Shown here in pieces: positions 7,563 to 14,673 of a stretch of DNA of 22,305 nucleotides. The stretch spans positions 1 through 22,305 of the forward strand of contig CAZWVA010000047.1 of NCBI GenBank assembly GCA_964636885.1. The letters are read 5' to 3'. The stretch comes from CAZWVA01 sp964636885. Lineage in GTDB: Bacteria > Desulfobacterota_D > UBA1144 > Nemesobacterales > CSP1-2. The position numbers were made by a program, and so were the translations under genes. The notes beneath the pieces are model-generated. The model was not told where the DNA came from. It saw only the letters and a program-made list of their open reading frames with translations, and made no database searches. Every line of letters starts with the position of its first letter. The stretch's first letter is position 1.

Positions 7563-7925
7563 ATGGATCCCCAGAAGCTCGATTATTTTAAGGAAATCCT
7601 CATAGAAAAGATGAACCGGATCCTTGGAACCGCGGAACAAACCATGAACCAGATGAGTCAGGGAGACGGAACCTTTCCAGACCCTATTGACCGTGCAATG
7701 TCAGAATCCAATAGAAGTATAGAACTCAGGACACGAGACAGGGAAAGGAAGCTCCTTCAAAAGATCCTAAAAGCCATACAGAAGATAAAAGACGGCACCT
7801 ACGGTATATGTGAAGAATGCGGAGAGGAGATATCTGAAAGCAGGCTAAGGGTGAGACCGGAAGCCACTCTATGCATCAAGTGCAAGGAAGAACAGGAAAA
7901 GGTCGAAAAGCAGTTTGGATTATAG
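7563..7925 (+). CDS. dksA: RNA polymerase-binding transcription factor DksA
   Basis: DksA enters the RNA polymerase secondary channel and, with ppGpp, reprograms transcription during starvation. The 120-residue protein has the full set of landmarks: an N-terminal coiled coil, the tip motif FPDPIDRA (Asp40 and Asp43, equivalent to E. coli Asp71 and Asp74), ELRTRDRERKLLQKI, and the zinc finger Cys83, Cys86, Cys104, Cys107 (C-x2-C-x17-C-x2-C). It is shorter than E. coli DksA (151 residues) at the N-terminus, which is common in deltaproteobacterial-type DksA. No Shine-Dalgarno precedes the ATG, in keeping with the leaderless promoter. It is monocistronic and converges with the lipoprotein gene 17 bp downstream. 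Confidence 0.93.
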   Translation: MDPQKLDYFKEILIEKMNRILGTAEQTMNQMSQGDGTFPDPIDRAMSESNRSIELRTRDRERKLLQKILKAIQKIKDGTYGICEECGEEISESRLRVRPEATLCIKCKEEQEKVEKQFGL

Positions 7926-7942
7926 GGCCTTGCGCTAGAGCG

Positions 7943-8407
7943 TTATATCCTACCACCGAATACAAAACCCGTAAGAAAATCCGCGTCGGATTCCTTCACT
8001 ATCTTCCACTTGCCCTCTATCTTTTCGAGTTCAAGCTTCTCGTTAATCTGGAAACGACTCCTGTCGTTTTCCATTCTAACATCGACCGTGGTCTTCTGGA
8101 CAACGTCGGCCTTTTTACCCCTTCTATACACGCTCATATCCGAATAAGAGATCTTTATCTGATCAAAAACCGAAACGTTTGACAAGAAGTTCCTCTTTAT
8201 CTCCTCTATGCCTATAGAACTGCCGTCCTTCTCCTGTTTGTATCTCGGTGATATGCAGGAGAGATAGAGTTCGACGTTCTTTGTCTCAAAGGCCTCTTTT
8301 CTAGTCGATAGCAGTTTTTCTATCTCCCTCTTATCTGAACCACCACATGAAGCTATGAGGAATAAGACGATAAGGGCTGAGAAGAAGAGTATAGATCTTC
8401 TCTTCAT
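7943..8407 (-). CDS. Putative lipoprotein with NTF2-like fold
   Basis: The 154-residue product has a lipoprotein signal peptide (basic MKRR, a hydrophobic core, lipobox LIASC with lipidated Cys21), so it should be membrane-anchored through Lgt/Lnt processing. The mature part resembles SnoaL/NTF2-like domains: an initial helix (EIEKLLSTRKEAFETKNVELYLSCIS) typical of this fold, then alternating beta strands ending GKWKIVKESD. That assignment rests on pattern only. Its ATG overlaps the bamD stop (ATGA), so it is translationally coupled to bamD and may act in the same outer-membrane process. No specific function is known. Confidence 0.75.
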   Translation of the reverse strand: MKRRSILFFSALIVLFLIASCGGSDKREIEKLLSTRKEAFETKNVELYLSCISPRYKQEKDGSSIGIEEIKRNFLSNVSVFDQIKISYSDMSVYRRGKKADVVQKTTVDVRMENDRSRFQINEKLELEKIEGKWKIVKESDADFLTGFVFGGRI

Positions 8408-9210
8408 AGTTTCTCTGCTTCTCTCTTCTCCTTTTTCTCAATCCTAGAGAGCAGGGCGGCGGCTTTATCATGGTATTTTGCCTTTGGAAATTCATTGACG
8501 ACCCGCCTTAGGGCCTCTTTTGCGGGTTCCATCTCGTTTGCATTATAATAGGACTTTCCCATAAGAAAAAGCGCTTCTTCTAGCTTTTTCGTGTTGCTAT
8601 ACTCGGTTACAACTACCCTATACCTCTCGGCCGCGGCTTTATAGTTCTTTCGCCTTTCGTAAAACCTCCCTATGTACATCTCCCTCTCGGCTAGAATCAT
8701 GCGGCACCGATCCATCTTTTTCTCGGCTTCCCCTATAAGTGGTGAATCAGGATACTTATCAACAAAAAGGTTAAACCACTTGAGAGCCTCTCTTACCGGG
8801 GTAGGGTCCCTATCGTAGCCCTTCCTCTGCTCGTAATGGGAAAGCGCCAAACGAAACGTGGCATATGGGGCCTCCGGGTGGCCAGGGTGGTTTTTTAAGA
8901 ACCCTTCATACTCAACGGAGGCCTGTTCGTATTCCTCTTTCTTGAAATAGGCATCGGCGGTTCTCAGTTCTGCAAGGGTGGCATAAGGGCTGTATGTATA
9001 TCTAAGCTGGATCTCTTTTAACAGCTTAAAAATCCGATCGTAATCGGATCCGGTGAAGATCCAGGGGAATCCCCCCTTTTTGTTAAGCTCATCCATAGCC
9101 TCTTTATAAAGGACCTCGGCGCTTTCGTTTCTCCCTATCCTCTTCCCTCCACAACTAAAGGACAGGAAAACCATAAAGGCCGATAGTATGAAAAATCCCT
9201 TTTTTAACAT
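8404..9210 (-). CDS. bamD: Outer membrane protein assembly factor BamD (TPR lipoprotein)
   Basis: BamD is the essential lipoprotein subunit of the BAM complex that folds beta-barrels into the outer membrane. The 268-residue protein begins with a lipoprotein signal peptide ending FLSFSC (Cys20). It continues with about five TPR-like helix pairs, including YTYSPYATLAELRTADAYFKKEEYEQA, HPGHPEAPYATFRLALSHYEQ, KYPDSPLIGEAEKKM, YKAAAERYRVVVTEYSNTKK and ALRRVVNEFPKAKYHDKA. The length is close to E. coli BamD (245). No Shine-Dalgarno is visible; a promoter with its -10 just 7 bp before the ATG lies over the end of def. A general TPR lipoprotein is the alternative, but length and pattern fit BamD well. 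Confidence 0.88.
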   Translation of the reverse strand: MLKKGFFILSAFMVFLSFSCGGKRIGRNESAEVLYKEAMDELNKKGGFPWIFTGSDYDRIFKLLKEIQLRYTYSPYATLAELRTADAYFKKEEYEQASVEYEGFLKNHPGHPEAPYATFRLALSHYEQRKGYDRDPTPVREALKWFNLFVDKYPDSPLIGEAEKKMDRCRMILAEREMYIGRFYERRKNYKAAAERYRVVVTEYSNTKKLEEALFLMGKSYYNANEMEPAKEALRRVVNEFPKAKYHDKAAALLSRIEKKEKREAEKL

Positions 9211-9217
9211 TCACATT

Positions 9218-9247
9218 ATTTTATTTGGGTAAAAGGGTGTATGTCAA
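9218..9247 (-). promoter_or_regulatory. bamD promoter (TTGACA-18-TAAAAT) overlapping the def stop codon
   Basis: On the minus strand a perfect -35 TTGACA (9247-9242) overlaps the TGA stop of def. After 18 bp comes TAAAAT (9223-9218, 5 of 6 consensus). Seven bases later is the bamD ATG, which has no Shine-Dalgarno. A leaderless bamD transcript, independent of def, is predicted. Confidence 0.7.
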
Positions 9248-9762
9248 GGCAAAAGGTCCCTGGGTGGATTTTTTCGTCTGATGAGATCCGTGGTTAAAGA
9301 GCTCACCCTGTGTATAAACAGTATGCCGTCTAGATGGTCTATCTCGTGTTGCATGGCTATGGCCTCGAGTCCTTTAGATACGATCTCTACCTCCTCACCC
9401 GCCGGATTCAGCCCCCTTACGATTACACTCCTAGCCCTCTTCACGTTTCCCAGAAAATCCGGGATACTCAGGCATCCCTCTCTTGTAACCTTCTCCCCCT
9501 CACTATATACGAGAACGGGATTTATAAGAGCTATAAGCCCATGGTTCTTTTTTGGCCCGATCTTTCTCGATACGTCCATAACGAATAACCTAAGCGGATA
9601 CCCAACCTGCGGGGCGGCTACACCAATGCAATTAGGAGACGCATACATAGTTTCGGTCATATCATCTATTATCCTTCTAATCCCCTCGTCTATATTTAAA
9701 ACAGGCTTAGATTTAGCCCTTAGTATCGGGTGGGGATATTTAAGCGCTGGTAGAACGGCCAT
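9244..9762 (-). CDS. def: Peptide deformylase
   Basis: Def removes the N-formyl group from nascent proteins using a metal ion. The 172-residue protein holds all three motifs: motif 1 IGVAAPQVG (Gln52), motif 2 EGCLS (residues 95-99, Cys97 metal ligand) and motif 3 QHEIDHLDG (His139 and His143 ligands, Glu140 catalytic). In motif 1 the usual first glycine (GxGLAAPQ) is Cys45, a variation seen in some type 2/3-like deformylases; the catalytic residues are intact. A modest AAGGAA lies upstream of the ATG. No formyltransferase (fmt) gene is adjacent, unlike in many genomes. It lies 33 bp after the ACT-protein gene. Confidence 0.96.
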   Translation of the reverse strand: MAVLPALKYPHPILRAKSKPVLNIDEGIRRIIDDMTETMYASPNCIGVAAPQVGYPLRLFVMDVSRKIGPKKNHGLIALINPVLVYSEGEKVTREGCLSIPDFLGNVKRARSVIVRGLNPAGEEVEIVSKGLEAIAMQHEIDHLDGILFIHRVSSLTTDLIRRKNPPRDLLP

Positions 9763-9795
9763 TTAATCGAAGTTCCTTTTAAACGGGAGAAGGTT

Positions 9796-10344
9796 TTAGA
9801 GCTCGAGAACCTCTATTTCCTTGATATCTATATCAATCCCCATCTCTTTCTCAAGAAGAGAGAACTCCTCTTCGAGGAGGGCCATATCCACATACCCAGG
9901 CACGTCTACCTCGATTATCATCGTGTAAACGGGAGTTTTCTCACCCGGAATGACCTTTGTATTTAAATCCGTGATGTTTATCCCCTTTGATGAGAGGAGA
10001 TCGGCCACCCTATAAACGATCCCGGGCTTATCTGTTCCTATAACAGAGATTATATAAGGCGTTCCGGAGTAGGGTTTCTTCGAATAAACCTCCTCCTCAT
10101 CGATCTCCCCCACGGATATAGAAAGCCCCATTCTATCGGCAAGCCCTTTAAGATGGTTCTCCAGATCCGAGACCTGAAACCCCTCTTTGGTCGAGATTAT
10201 GAGGATCATAGCAAACTCGCTCCTTAGAATAGTCATGCTTGAGTCCTCGATGTTGACCCCTAGATCAAAGAGGACCTTTGATACACCGGCCACGATGCCG
10301 GGACGGTCTTTACCTATTGAGGTGATGACAAAGAATCTCTTCAT
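9796..10344 (-). CDS. Tandem ACT-domain protein (GcvR-like)
   Basis: Two ACT domains fill the 182-residue protein. ACT 1 (about residues 1-80) starts FVITSIGKDRPGIVAGVSKVL, and ACT 2 (about 95-175) starts YIISVIGTDKPGIVYRVADLL. Each carries the G-x-D-[RK]-P-G-I turn that binds amino acids or related ligands. There is no DNA-binding or catalytic domain. The layout matches GcvR, which in enterobacteria regulates glycine cleavage by binding GcvA. No gcvA partner is in the window, so the symbol is not assigned. GGAAGGAC precedes the ATG. It lies 54 bp downstream of alanine dehydrogenase, so sensing of an amino acid is a reasonable inference. Confidence 0.85.
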   Translation of the reverse strand: MKRFFVITSIGKDRPGIVAGVSKVLFDLGVNIEDSSMTILRSEFAMILIISTKEGFQVSDLENHLKGLADRMGLSISVGEIDEEEVYSKKPYSGTPYIISVIGTDKPGIVYRVADLLSSKGINITDLNTKVIPGEKTPVYTMIIEVDVPGYVDMALLEEEFSLLEKEMGIDIDIKEIEVLEL

Positions 10345-10398
10345 CTCATGCCGTCCTTCCCAAGGTGAATTGAAACCTCAAATCCTAATCCACAACGA

Positions 10399-11454
10399 TT
10401 AATCTAGGTTGAGAAGCAACCTACCACCATCCACGTTTATTCCCTTTCTGAGGGCCTCGTCCTCTTCGTATATACCATCGGCTATCTTTAGAACATAGGG
10501 GAGAATGGAATTTGCCAGTGCGTAACTCGCGGTTCTCGAAACGAGAGACGGTATATTGGTTACACAGTAATGTATCACCCCGTTAACGTTAAATATGGGG
10601 GAATCGAGATTCGTTGGACGGCTTGTCTCCGAACATCCACCCTGATCAATCGCCACATCAATAAAAACGCTCCCCGGCTCCATTCTTGAGATCATATTTC
10701 TCGTAATAACCCTAGGCGCTCTGGCACCGGCCACAAGAGGGGCACCAATGACCACATCGGAGTCCCTGAGTTCGTTCTCTATTAGATCCGGATAGGATGG
10801 AAGGGTCTTTACCTTGCCGTCAAACCGCTCGTAGAAGAACTCTAGCTTCTTCGGATTTATATCTATCAATGAGACCTCGGCGCCGAGTCCCAAAGCCGAA
10901 ATAACGGCGTTATATCCTACCGTTCCCCCTCCAATAACCGTAACCTTCGCTGGATTTACCCCAGGGGCACCGCTTATTAAAAGCCCCTTTCCACCACTCG
11001 TTTTCTCAAGAAGGTGAACCCCAACCTGTATGGAGAGCCTTCCCGCTATCCTGCTCATAGGCGAAAGCAGAGGAAGAGAGCCATCCGGAAGCTCCACCGT
11101 TTCAAAGGCTATGGCCCTTATTCCGCTCTTCTTAAGAGCCTCTAAGAACCCCCTGTTTGCGGCAAGGTGAAGGTAGGAAAAGAGAATCCGATCACCACGG
11201 AGAAAGGGAAACTCGGATGGAAGTAGCTCTTTTACCTTTACTATGAGCCCAGACCTTTTAAAGACCTCCCCTTCCTCTTCGACTATTTCAGCTCCTGCTT
11301 CTCTAAACTCTTCATCATTTATCCCGCTTCCAATGCCGGCGTTTCTCTCCACTATAACGCTATGCCCCCTCTCTACCAGAACCCTTACCGTTTGGGGTGT
11401 AAGAGCAACCCTGTATTCGTGAACCTTTCTCTCCCTTGGAACACCGATAACCAT
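10399..11454 (-). CDS. ald: Alanine dehydrogenase
   Basis: Ald interconverts L-alanine and pyruvate plus ammonia with NAD(H). The 351-residue protein keeps the active-site residues at the same positions as the characterised mycobacterial enzyme: Arg15 (EYRVALTP), Lys75 (VKVKE), His96 (SYLHLAA) and Asp270 (DVAIDQGG). It has a Rossmann NAD-binding motif VIGGGTVGYNA (residues 173-183) followed by acidic Asp198. It is slightly shorter than most Ald (about 370), with a reduced C-terminus. No Shine-Dalgarno is present; a promoter lies 8 bp upstream of the ATG. Lysine or transhydrogenase relatives are excluded by the DQGGCSETSRPT and HYCVTNIPSLVSRTAS blocks. Confidence 0.95.
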   Translation of the reverse strand: MVIGVPRERKVHEYRVALTPQTVRVLVERGHSVIVERNAGIGSGINDEEFREAGAEIVEEEGEVFKRSGLIVKVKELLPSEFPFLRGDRILFSYLHLAANRGFLEALKKSGIRAIAFETVELPDGSLPLLSPMSRIAGRLSIQVGVHLLEKTSGGKGLLISGAPGVNPAKVTVIGGGTVGYNAVISALGLGAEVSLIDINPKKLEFFYERFDGKVKTLPSYPDLIENELRDSDVVIGAPLVAGARAPRVITRNMISRMEPGSVFIDVAIDQGGCSETSRPTNLDSPIFNVNGVIHYCVTNIPSLVSRTASYALANSILPYVLKIADGIYEEDEALRKGINVDGGRLLLNLD

Positions 11455-11462
11455 TGGGAATT

Positions 11463-11490
11463 AGAATAACACTAGCTATAAAACAATCAA
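11463..11490 (-). promoter_or_regulatory. Candidate ald promoter (TTGATT-16-TATTCT, extended -10)
   Basis: On the minus strand TTGATT (11490-11485) and TATTCT (11468-11463) are separated by 16 bp, with TGT immediately before the -10 (an extended -10). Eight bases separate the -10 from the ald ATG, which has no Shine-Dalgarno. A leaderless transcript is predicted, though the -10 matches only 4 of 6 positions. Confidence 0.5.
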
Positions 11491-11527
11491 ACCCGTAAGA
11501 CTACCAGAGGTGTTTTTACCCAAAGGC

Positions 11528-12007
11528 CTATAAATCGACCTGATCTTCCCTTGCCATCCGCCTGTCTAACGCCCTTTTCCTTATCGTTTCTCCTATGGCC
11601 CAAAACCTCCTATCCTCCTCCGTTAGGAGCCTTAGAGACGGTATCGCCTTTGGGTCTCCCTTCGCATCCACGGCAACGAACACAAAGTATCCCCTACAAC
11701 AGAAGTCCCTTCTGTTATCGAATTTTCCTATCCTATATACGTCTACCTTCACTACCATTGAGGTTCTAGCCGTGTAGACAACCCTGGCCCTTAGCTCTAG
11801 TATATCACCCAGTTTAACGGGCATTTTAAAGTCGAGAGCCTCGATCGATGCCGTAACAACCTCCTCACACGCAAAGCGCATCGCCGCAAGTCCACCTGTC
11901 ATATCCATGAGCTCAAGGAGCCTTCCGCCAAAGATCGTTCCATAGTGATTCGTGTGAGATGGAAAAACGAGTTCAGTATTTATCACCTCGATGGATTCCT
12001 TCTCCAT
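11528..12007 (-). CDS. Acyl-CoA thioesterase, hotdog fold (YciA/BACH family)
   Basis: This family hydrolyses acyl-CoA to free CoA and fatty acid. The 159-residue protein shows the hotdog signature VFPSHTNHYGTIFGGRLLELMD (residues 14-35), with Asn20 and Asp35 as the expected catalytic pair on the long helix, followed by ALDFKMPVKLGDILELRARVVYTARTSMVVKVDVY. It carries a C-terminal extension of about 30 residues rich in Arg and Asp compared with YciA. A strong AAGGAGGT precedes the ATG. It is 16 bp downstream of thpR, so co-transcription is likely. The chain-length preference cannot be read from the sequence. Confidence 0.92.
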   Translation of the reverse strand: MEKESIEVINTELVFPSHTNHYGTIFGGRLLELMDMTGGLAAMRFACEEVVTASIEALDFKMPVKLGDILELRARVVYTARTSMVVKVDVYRIGKFDNRRDFCCRGYFVFVAVDAKGDPKAIPSLRLLTEEDRRFWAIGETIRKRALDRRMAREDQVDL

Positions 12008-12023
12008 ACCTTTTATACCTCCT

Positions 12024-12563
12024 TCAGTTGGACAATCTAAATAAAGAAAGGGTACTGTACCTTGAGCCCTCTGGACTGAGGATACTCCTCATAACCGCAA
12101 CCTCGGATATGAGAAAAGAAACACGCCTGGGAGCCGGAAGAGAACCACTTAGCCGGGGTCTTCCCTTTACCCTTCCCACTGTTATGTGAGGAACAAAAGA
12201 ACGGGTCTCCCTTTTAAAACCGAGCGCCTCAAGCCTTTCTTCTATCTCGTTGTAAAGCCTTAAAAGCCCCTCGTTCTCAGAGAGGGCGATAAATAGGACC
12301 CTTGGGTTTTTGAGACTCGGAAAGCCTCCAAACCTGGAAATCACCATCTCAAATGGAGAATAGAGGCGAAGCGGCGCTCTAAGGGCATTTACTACCTCTT
12401 CCACCCTCGATTCCTCCAACTCGCCGAGGAACTTAAGGGTGACGTGAAGCTTTTCATGGTCTTCCCACCTTACCCCCTCCCAATTGGGCCTTATCTCATC
12501 AACGTACTTCTTTATCTCGATCTTTATTTCCTGTGGAATAAGGGCGGCAATAAAGACCCTCAA
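12024..12563 (-). CDS. thpR: RNA 2',3'-cyclic phosphodiesterase (2H family, ThpR/LigT)
   Basis: ThpR opens 2',3'-cyclic phosphates on RNA ends. The 179-residue protein has the two HxTx motifs of the 2H superfamily, His40-Val-Thr42-Leu (KLHVTLKFLGEL) and His126-Ile-Thr128-Val (FVPHITVGRVK), spaced as in LigT, and the usual N-terminus RVFIAALIP. The start is a TTG codon with GGAGAAGAGAG just before it; no ATG in a sensible place would keep the conserved N-terminus. It lies between the JAMM gene (39 bp upstream) and the thioesterase gene (16 bp downstream). Confidence 0.94.
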   Translation of the reverse strand: MRVFIAALIPQEIKIEIKKYVDEIRPNWEGVRWEDHEKLHVTLKFLGELEESRVEEVVNALRAPLRLYSPFEMVISRFGGFPSLKNPRVLFIALSENEGLLRLYNEIEERLEALGFKRETRSFVPHITVGRVKGRPRLSGSLPAPRRVSFLISEVAVMRSILSPEGSRYSTLSLFRLSN

Positions 12564-12602
12564 CTCTCTTCTCCAGATCGAAATACGACAAACAAATATA
12601 CG

Positions 12603-13112
12603 TCAGTTTTCAATCGCTAAACAAAACGGGCACTTAATCACGCTTCTCCTTATCTTCCTTCCCTCAAAATGATAGGCGGAGATCTTGAAATGAAAATTGT
12701 TGAGCGTTCCAGATATCGTACCGTCCAGATTCTCTCCCCACCTCACCGACCTCCGATTGTCGTTAATCGCTATGATCATATAGAGCTTTCCACTCTCCAT
12801 ATCGTTTATATCGAGACGGCTTGGTTTTGGAACCCCTTTAAGAGAACCGTACTGTGGATGAGAGTGAAAGTCGCCCACTATCTCGAGCTTATCGAATCTG
12901 GGAAGGACGTTCTCGATCCGATTATGTCTGAAATGATTGGGAGATACCCCGTTTCTCATCCTCTTTGCACTCTGATAAGGAAGGCTATATTCAACGATGA
13001 ACCTGTCTTCGAGTTTGTATCCGAGAAGGAGCCCAAGACACTCCTTCTTGTAGACCTCAATTGAACTCAAAATAAGCCCCATAAATGCTGATTCGGAAAG
13101 AAATACCCTCAT
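12603..13112 (-). CDS. JAMM/MPN+ metalloprotease-like protein with C-terminal CxxC
   Basis: The 169-residue protein has a JAB1/MPN/Mov34 (JAMM) zinc-protease motif: Glu24 in ECLGLLLG, His83-Ser-His85-Pro, and Ser98-x2-Asp101. The span from the HxHP to SxxD is 11 residues instead of the usual 6, so there is a 5-residue insertion in the active-site loop. Bacterial JAMM proteins cleave isopeptide or peptide bonds, for example in removing ubiquitin-like modifiers or trimming sulfur-carrier proteins. No E1, ubiquitin-like or MoaD/ThiS gene is nearby. The protein ends KCPFCLAIEN, a CxxC that could bind metal. The ATG follows GGGAG at 8 nt. The substrate is unknown. Confidence 0.85.
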   Translation of the reverse strand: MRVFLSESAFMGLILSSIEVYKKECLGLLLGYKLEDRFIVEYSLPYQSAKRMRNGVSPNHFRHNRIENVLPRFDKLEIVGDFHSHPQYGSLKGVPKPSRLDINDMESGKLYMIIAINDNRRSVRWGENLDGTISGTLNNFHFKISAYHFEGRKIRRSVIKCPFCLAIEN

Positions 13113-13317
13113 GATAAAACTCCCGAAGACTAATATAAGGAATCGGATGAAGTCCGTTTATAGAACCGCTTAGTCAAAAACCTGACAAAATTGTAAAGGC
13201 TTTTTCCCGGATTATCAAGGAAGGTCAGAAAAATGGGAAAGAACCCAGTGGTTATTCAACGTAACCTACTCATATTATTGAACTTTTAGGTCAAATCTAC
13301 CCCCTTCACTGGACTCA
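13113..13317. other. Intergenic region between tolB and the JAMM gene
   Basis: There is no supported ORF in these 205 bp. They must contain the end of the tolB transcript and perhaps a promoter for the JAMM-thpR-thioesterase genes. A minus-strand TATATT lies near the JAMM gene, but without a good -35. A CCAGTG/CACTGG inverted repeat with a 56-bp interior (13245-13312) is too loose to be a terminator. Confidence 0.3.
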
Positions 13318-14589
13318 TCACCTGCACCAGGTAGGAAAGGACTTCCCCCCACCCCTTGTAAGCTGGCGCTGGTTCTGCCCGTTTAGATACATGATATATA
13401 TATCCCTAGACCCGCCACGTGAAGATGAGAAGGCTATATAATGACCGTCAGGAGACCAGGAGGGATTCTCGTTCCTCCCAGATGCCCAGGTGAGCCTCTG
13501 CTCGTCTGACCCATCGGGGTTCACGGTAAAGATATTCGCCTCTCCGCCCTCCACCCTCACAAACGCTATCCTGTTCACATCAGGGTTTGGAGACCAGGAG
13601 GGGTCCGTATTATAGCTTCCCGATGAGATTCTCCTAACGCCGGTACCGTCCGAGTTCATGACGTAGACCTGAGGCGAGCCGGTTCTATCGGAGACAAAGG
13701 CAATCTGACTCCCGTCTGGAGACCATGTGGGAGAAACCTCTATCGCACGGGTACCGGTGATATTCTTGGCTCCGGTTCCATCCGCATTTGAGACGAAGAT
13801 ATCGCCATTTGCGCTAAAGGCCAGCCTTCTCCCATCTGGGGACCACTCGGCACTTTGGTCAAGCCTGAAGCCACGGGTAAGTCTTTTTTCCTGAATACCC
13901 GGAACAAGTGTAAGGACGTAGAGGTCCTGATCCCACACCTTATCGGAGTTAAAGACTATTTTCGTCCCATCGGAGGAGCAATGTGGGGAGAGAACAAGAG
14001 CACGGTGGTTTGTGAGCCTCCTTTTGTTTTCACCGTCATAGTCCATTATGTAGAGGTCTCTATTCTGTCCTGAGCCCGAGACGTAGACGATTCTTGAGGT
14101 GAAAAAACCGTCTATTCCGGTAAGCTCCTTTATAACCAGGTCCGCAAACCTGTGAGCGGCCTCTCTTACCTTTCCCGAACTCACCTCGTAAGACCTTCCC
14201 AAGAGAGCCTTCTCTTGGGCGATATCGTAAAGCCTTACCGCAATGCCCACCCTATCTCCCATGGGTTGATATTCACCCTTTACAAGTGCCTCCCCTCCGG
14301 CATTAAAGTACGCCTGAAAGTTTATATTTCCAAGGCTATCCAAGCCGATTCCACTCCCTTCACTCACATCGAATAACCCAGCATTCGTGAGGTCACCTCT
14401 TAGAACCCGAACGAATTCCTTAGCCTTCTCGTTCCCGCCAAACCCGGTTGAACTCGTGAGGTCGGGGACGAATATAGAGATCTTTTCCACAATCGGCCCC
14501 TGAATCGGAGGAACGATGATCCTTGCCAAAAGGGTGTTTGAAGAAATCAGGATGATGACTAACGCTCCAGTTAATGCCCTGTATCTCAT
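13318..14589 (-). CDS. tolB: Tol-Pal system periplasmic protein TolB
   Basis: TolB is the periplasmic partner of Pal in the Tol-Pal envelope-constriction machinery. The 423-residue protein has a signal peptide (MRYRALTGALVIILISSNTLLA), a TolB N-terminal domain (about residues 25-160) and a six-bladed-type propeller. At least five propeller repeats are recognisable (SSDGTKIVF, WSPDGRRLAF, WSPDGSQIAF, WSPNPDVNRIAF, WSPDGHYIAF). The ATG at 14589 is chosen because GGAGAAGG lies upstream and it begins the signal peptide; the open frame runs 16 codons further up. No pal, tolQ, tolR or tolA is adjacent: downstream is about 200 bp of non-coding DNA, so the tol genes must be elsewhere. Confidence 0.95.
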   Translation of the reverse strand: MRYRALTGALVIILISSNTLLARIIVPPIQGPIVEKISIFVPDLTSSTGFGGNEKAKEFVRVLRGDLTNAGLFDVSEGSGIGLDSLGNINFQAYFNAGGEALVKGEYQPMGDRVGIAVRLYDIAQEKALLGRSYEVSSGKVREAAHRFADLVIKELTGIDGFFTSRIVYVSGSGQNRDLYIMDYDGENKRRLTNHRALVLSPHCSSDGTKIVFNSDKVWDQDLYVLTLVPGIQEKRLTRGFRLDQSAEWSPDGRRLAFSANGDIFVSNADGTGAKNITGTRAIEVSPTWSPDGSQIAFVSDRTGSPQVYVMNSDGTGVRRISSGSYNTDPSWSPNPDVNRIAFVRVEGGEANIFTVNPDGSDEQRLTWASGRNENPSWSPDGHYIAFSSSRGGSRDIYIMYLNGQNQRQLTRGGGKSFPTWCR

Positions 14590-14673
14590 CGCCTTCTCCG
14601 TAATGTAAAAGTATCCAATTCTATAGACCGATACCAATCCTTAATGGCTTTAATTAAGTATCAAAAACTGAAT

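Noticed and set aside
7910..7950. Bidirectional terminator between dksA and the lipoprotein gene
   Set aside because: GGATTATA/TTATATCC is an imperfect pair and CGCT/AGCG leaves only a 2-nt loop, so no stable hairpin with a T-run forms.
9281..9766. Long plus-strand ORF opposite def (161 codons)
   Set aside because: It is antisense to a full-length, motif-complete def, and its product has no recognisable domain.
12669..13064. Plus-strand ORF of 131 codons opposite the JAMM gene
   Set aside because: It is antisense to a gene with an intact catalytic motif, with no SD or recognisable domain.
13245..13312. CCAGTG...CACTGG inverted repeat as tolB terminator or operator
   Set aside because: Arms are only 6 bp with a 56-bp interior and there is no T-run, so it is compatible with chance.
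13318..14637. Longer tolB frame starting at 14637
   Set aside because: The extra 16 residues precede a clear signal peptide; the ATG at 14589 has GGAGAAGG directly upstream.
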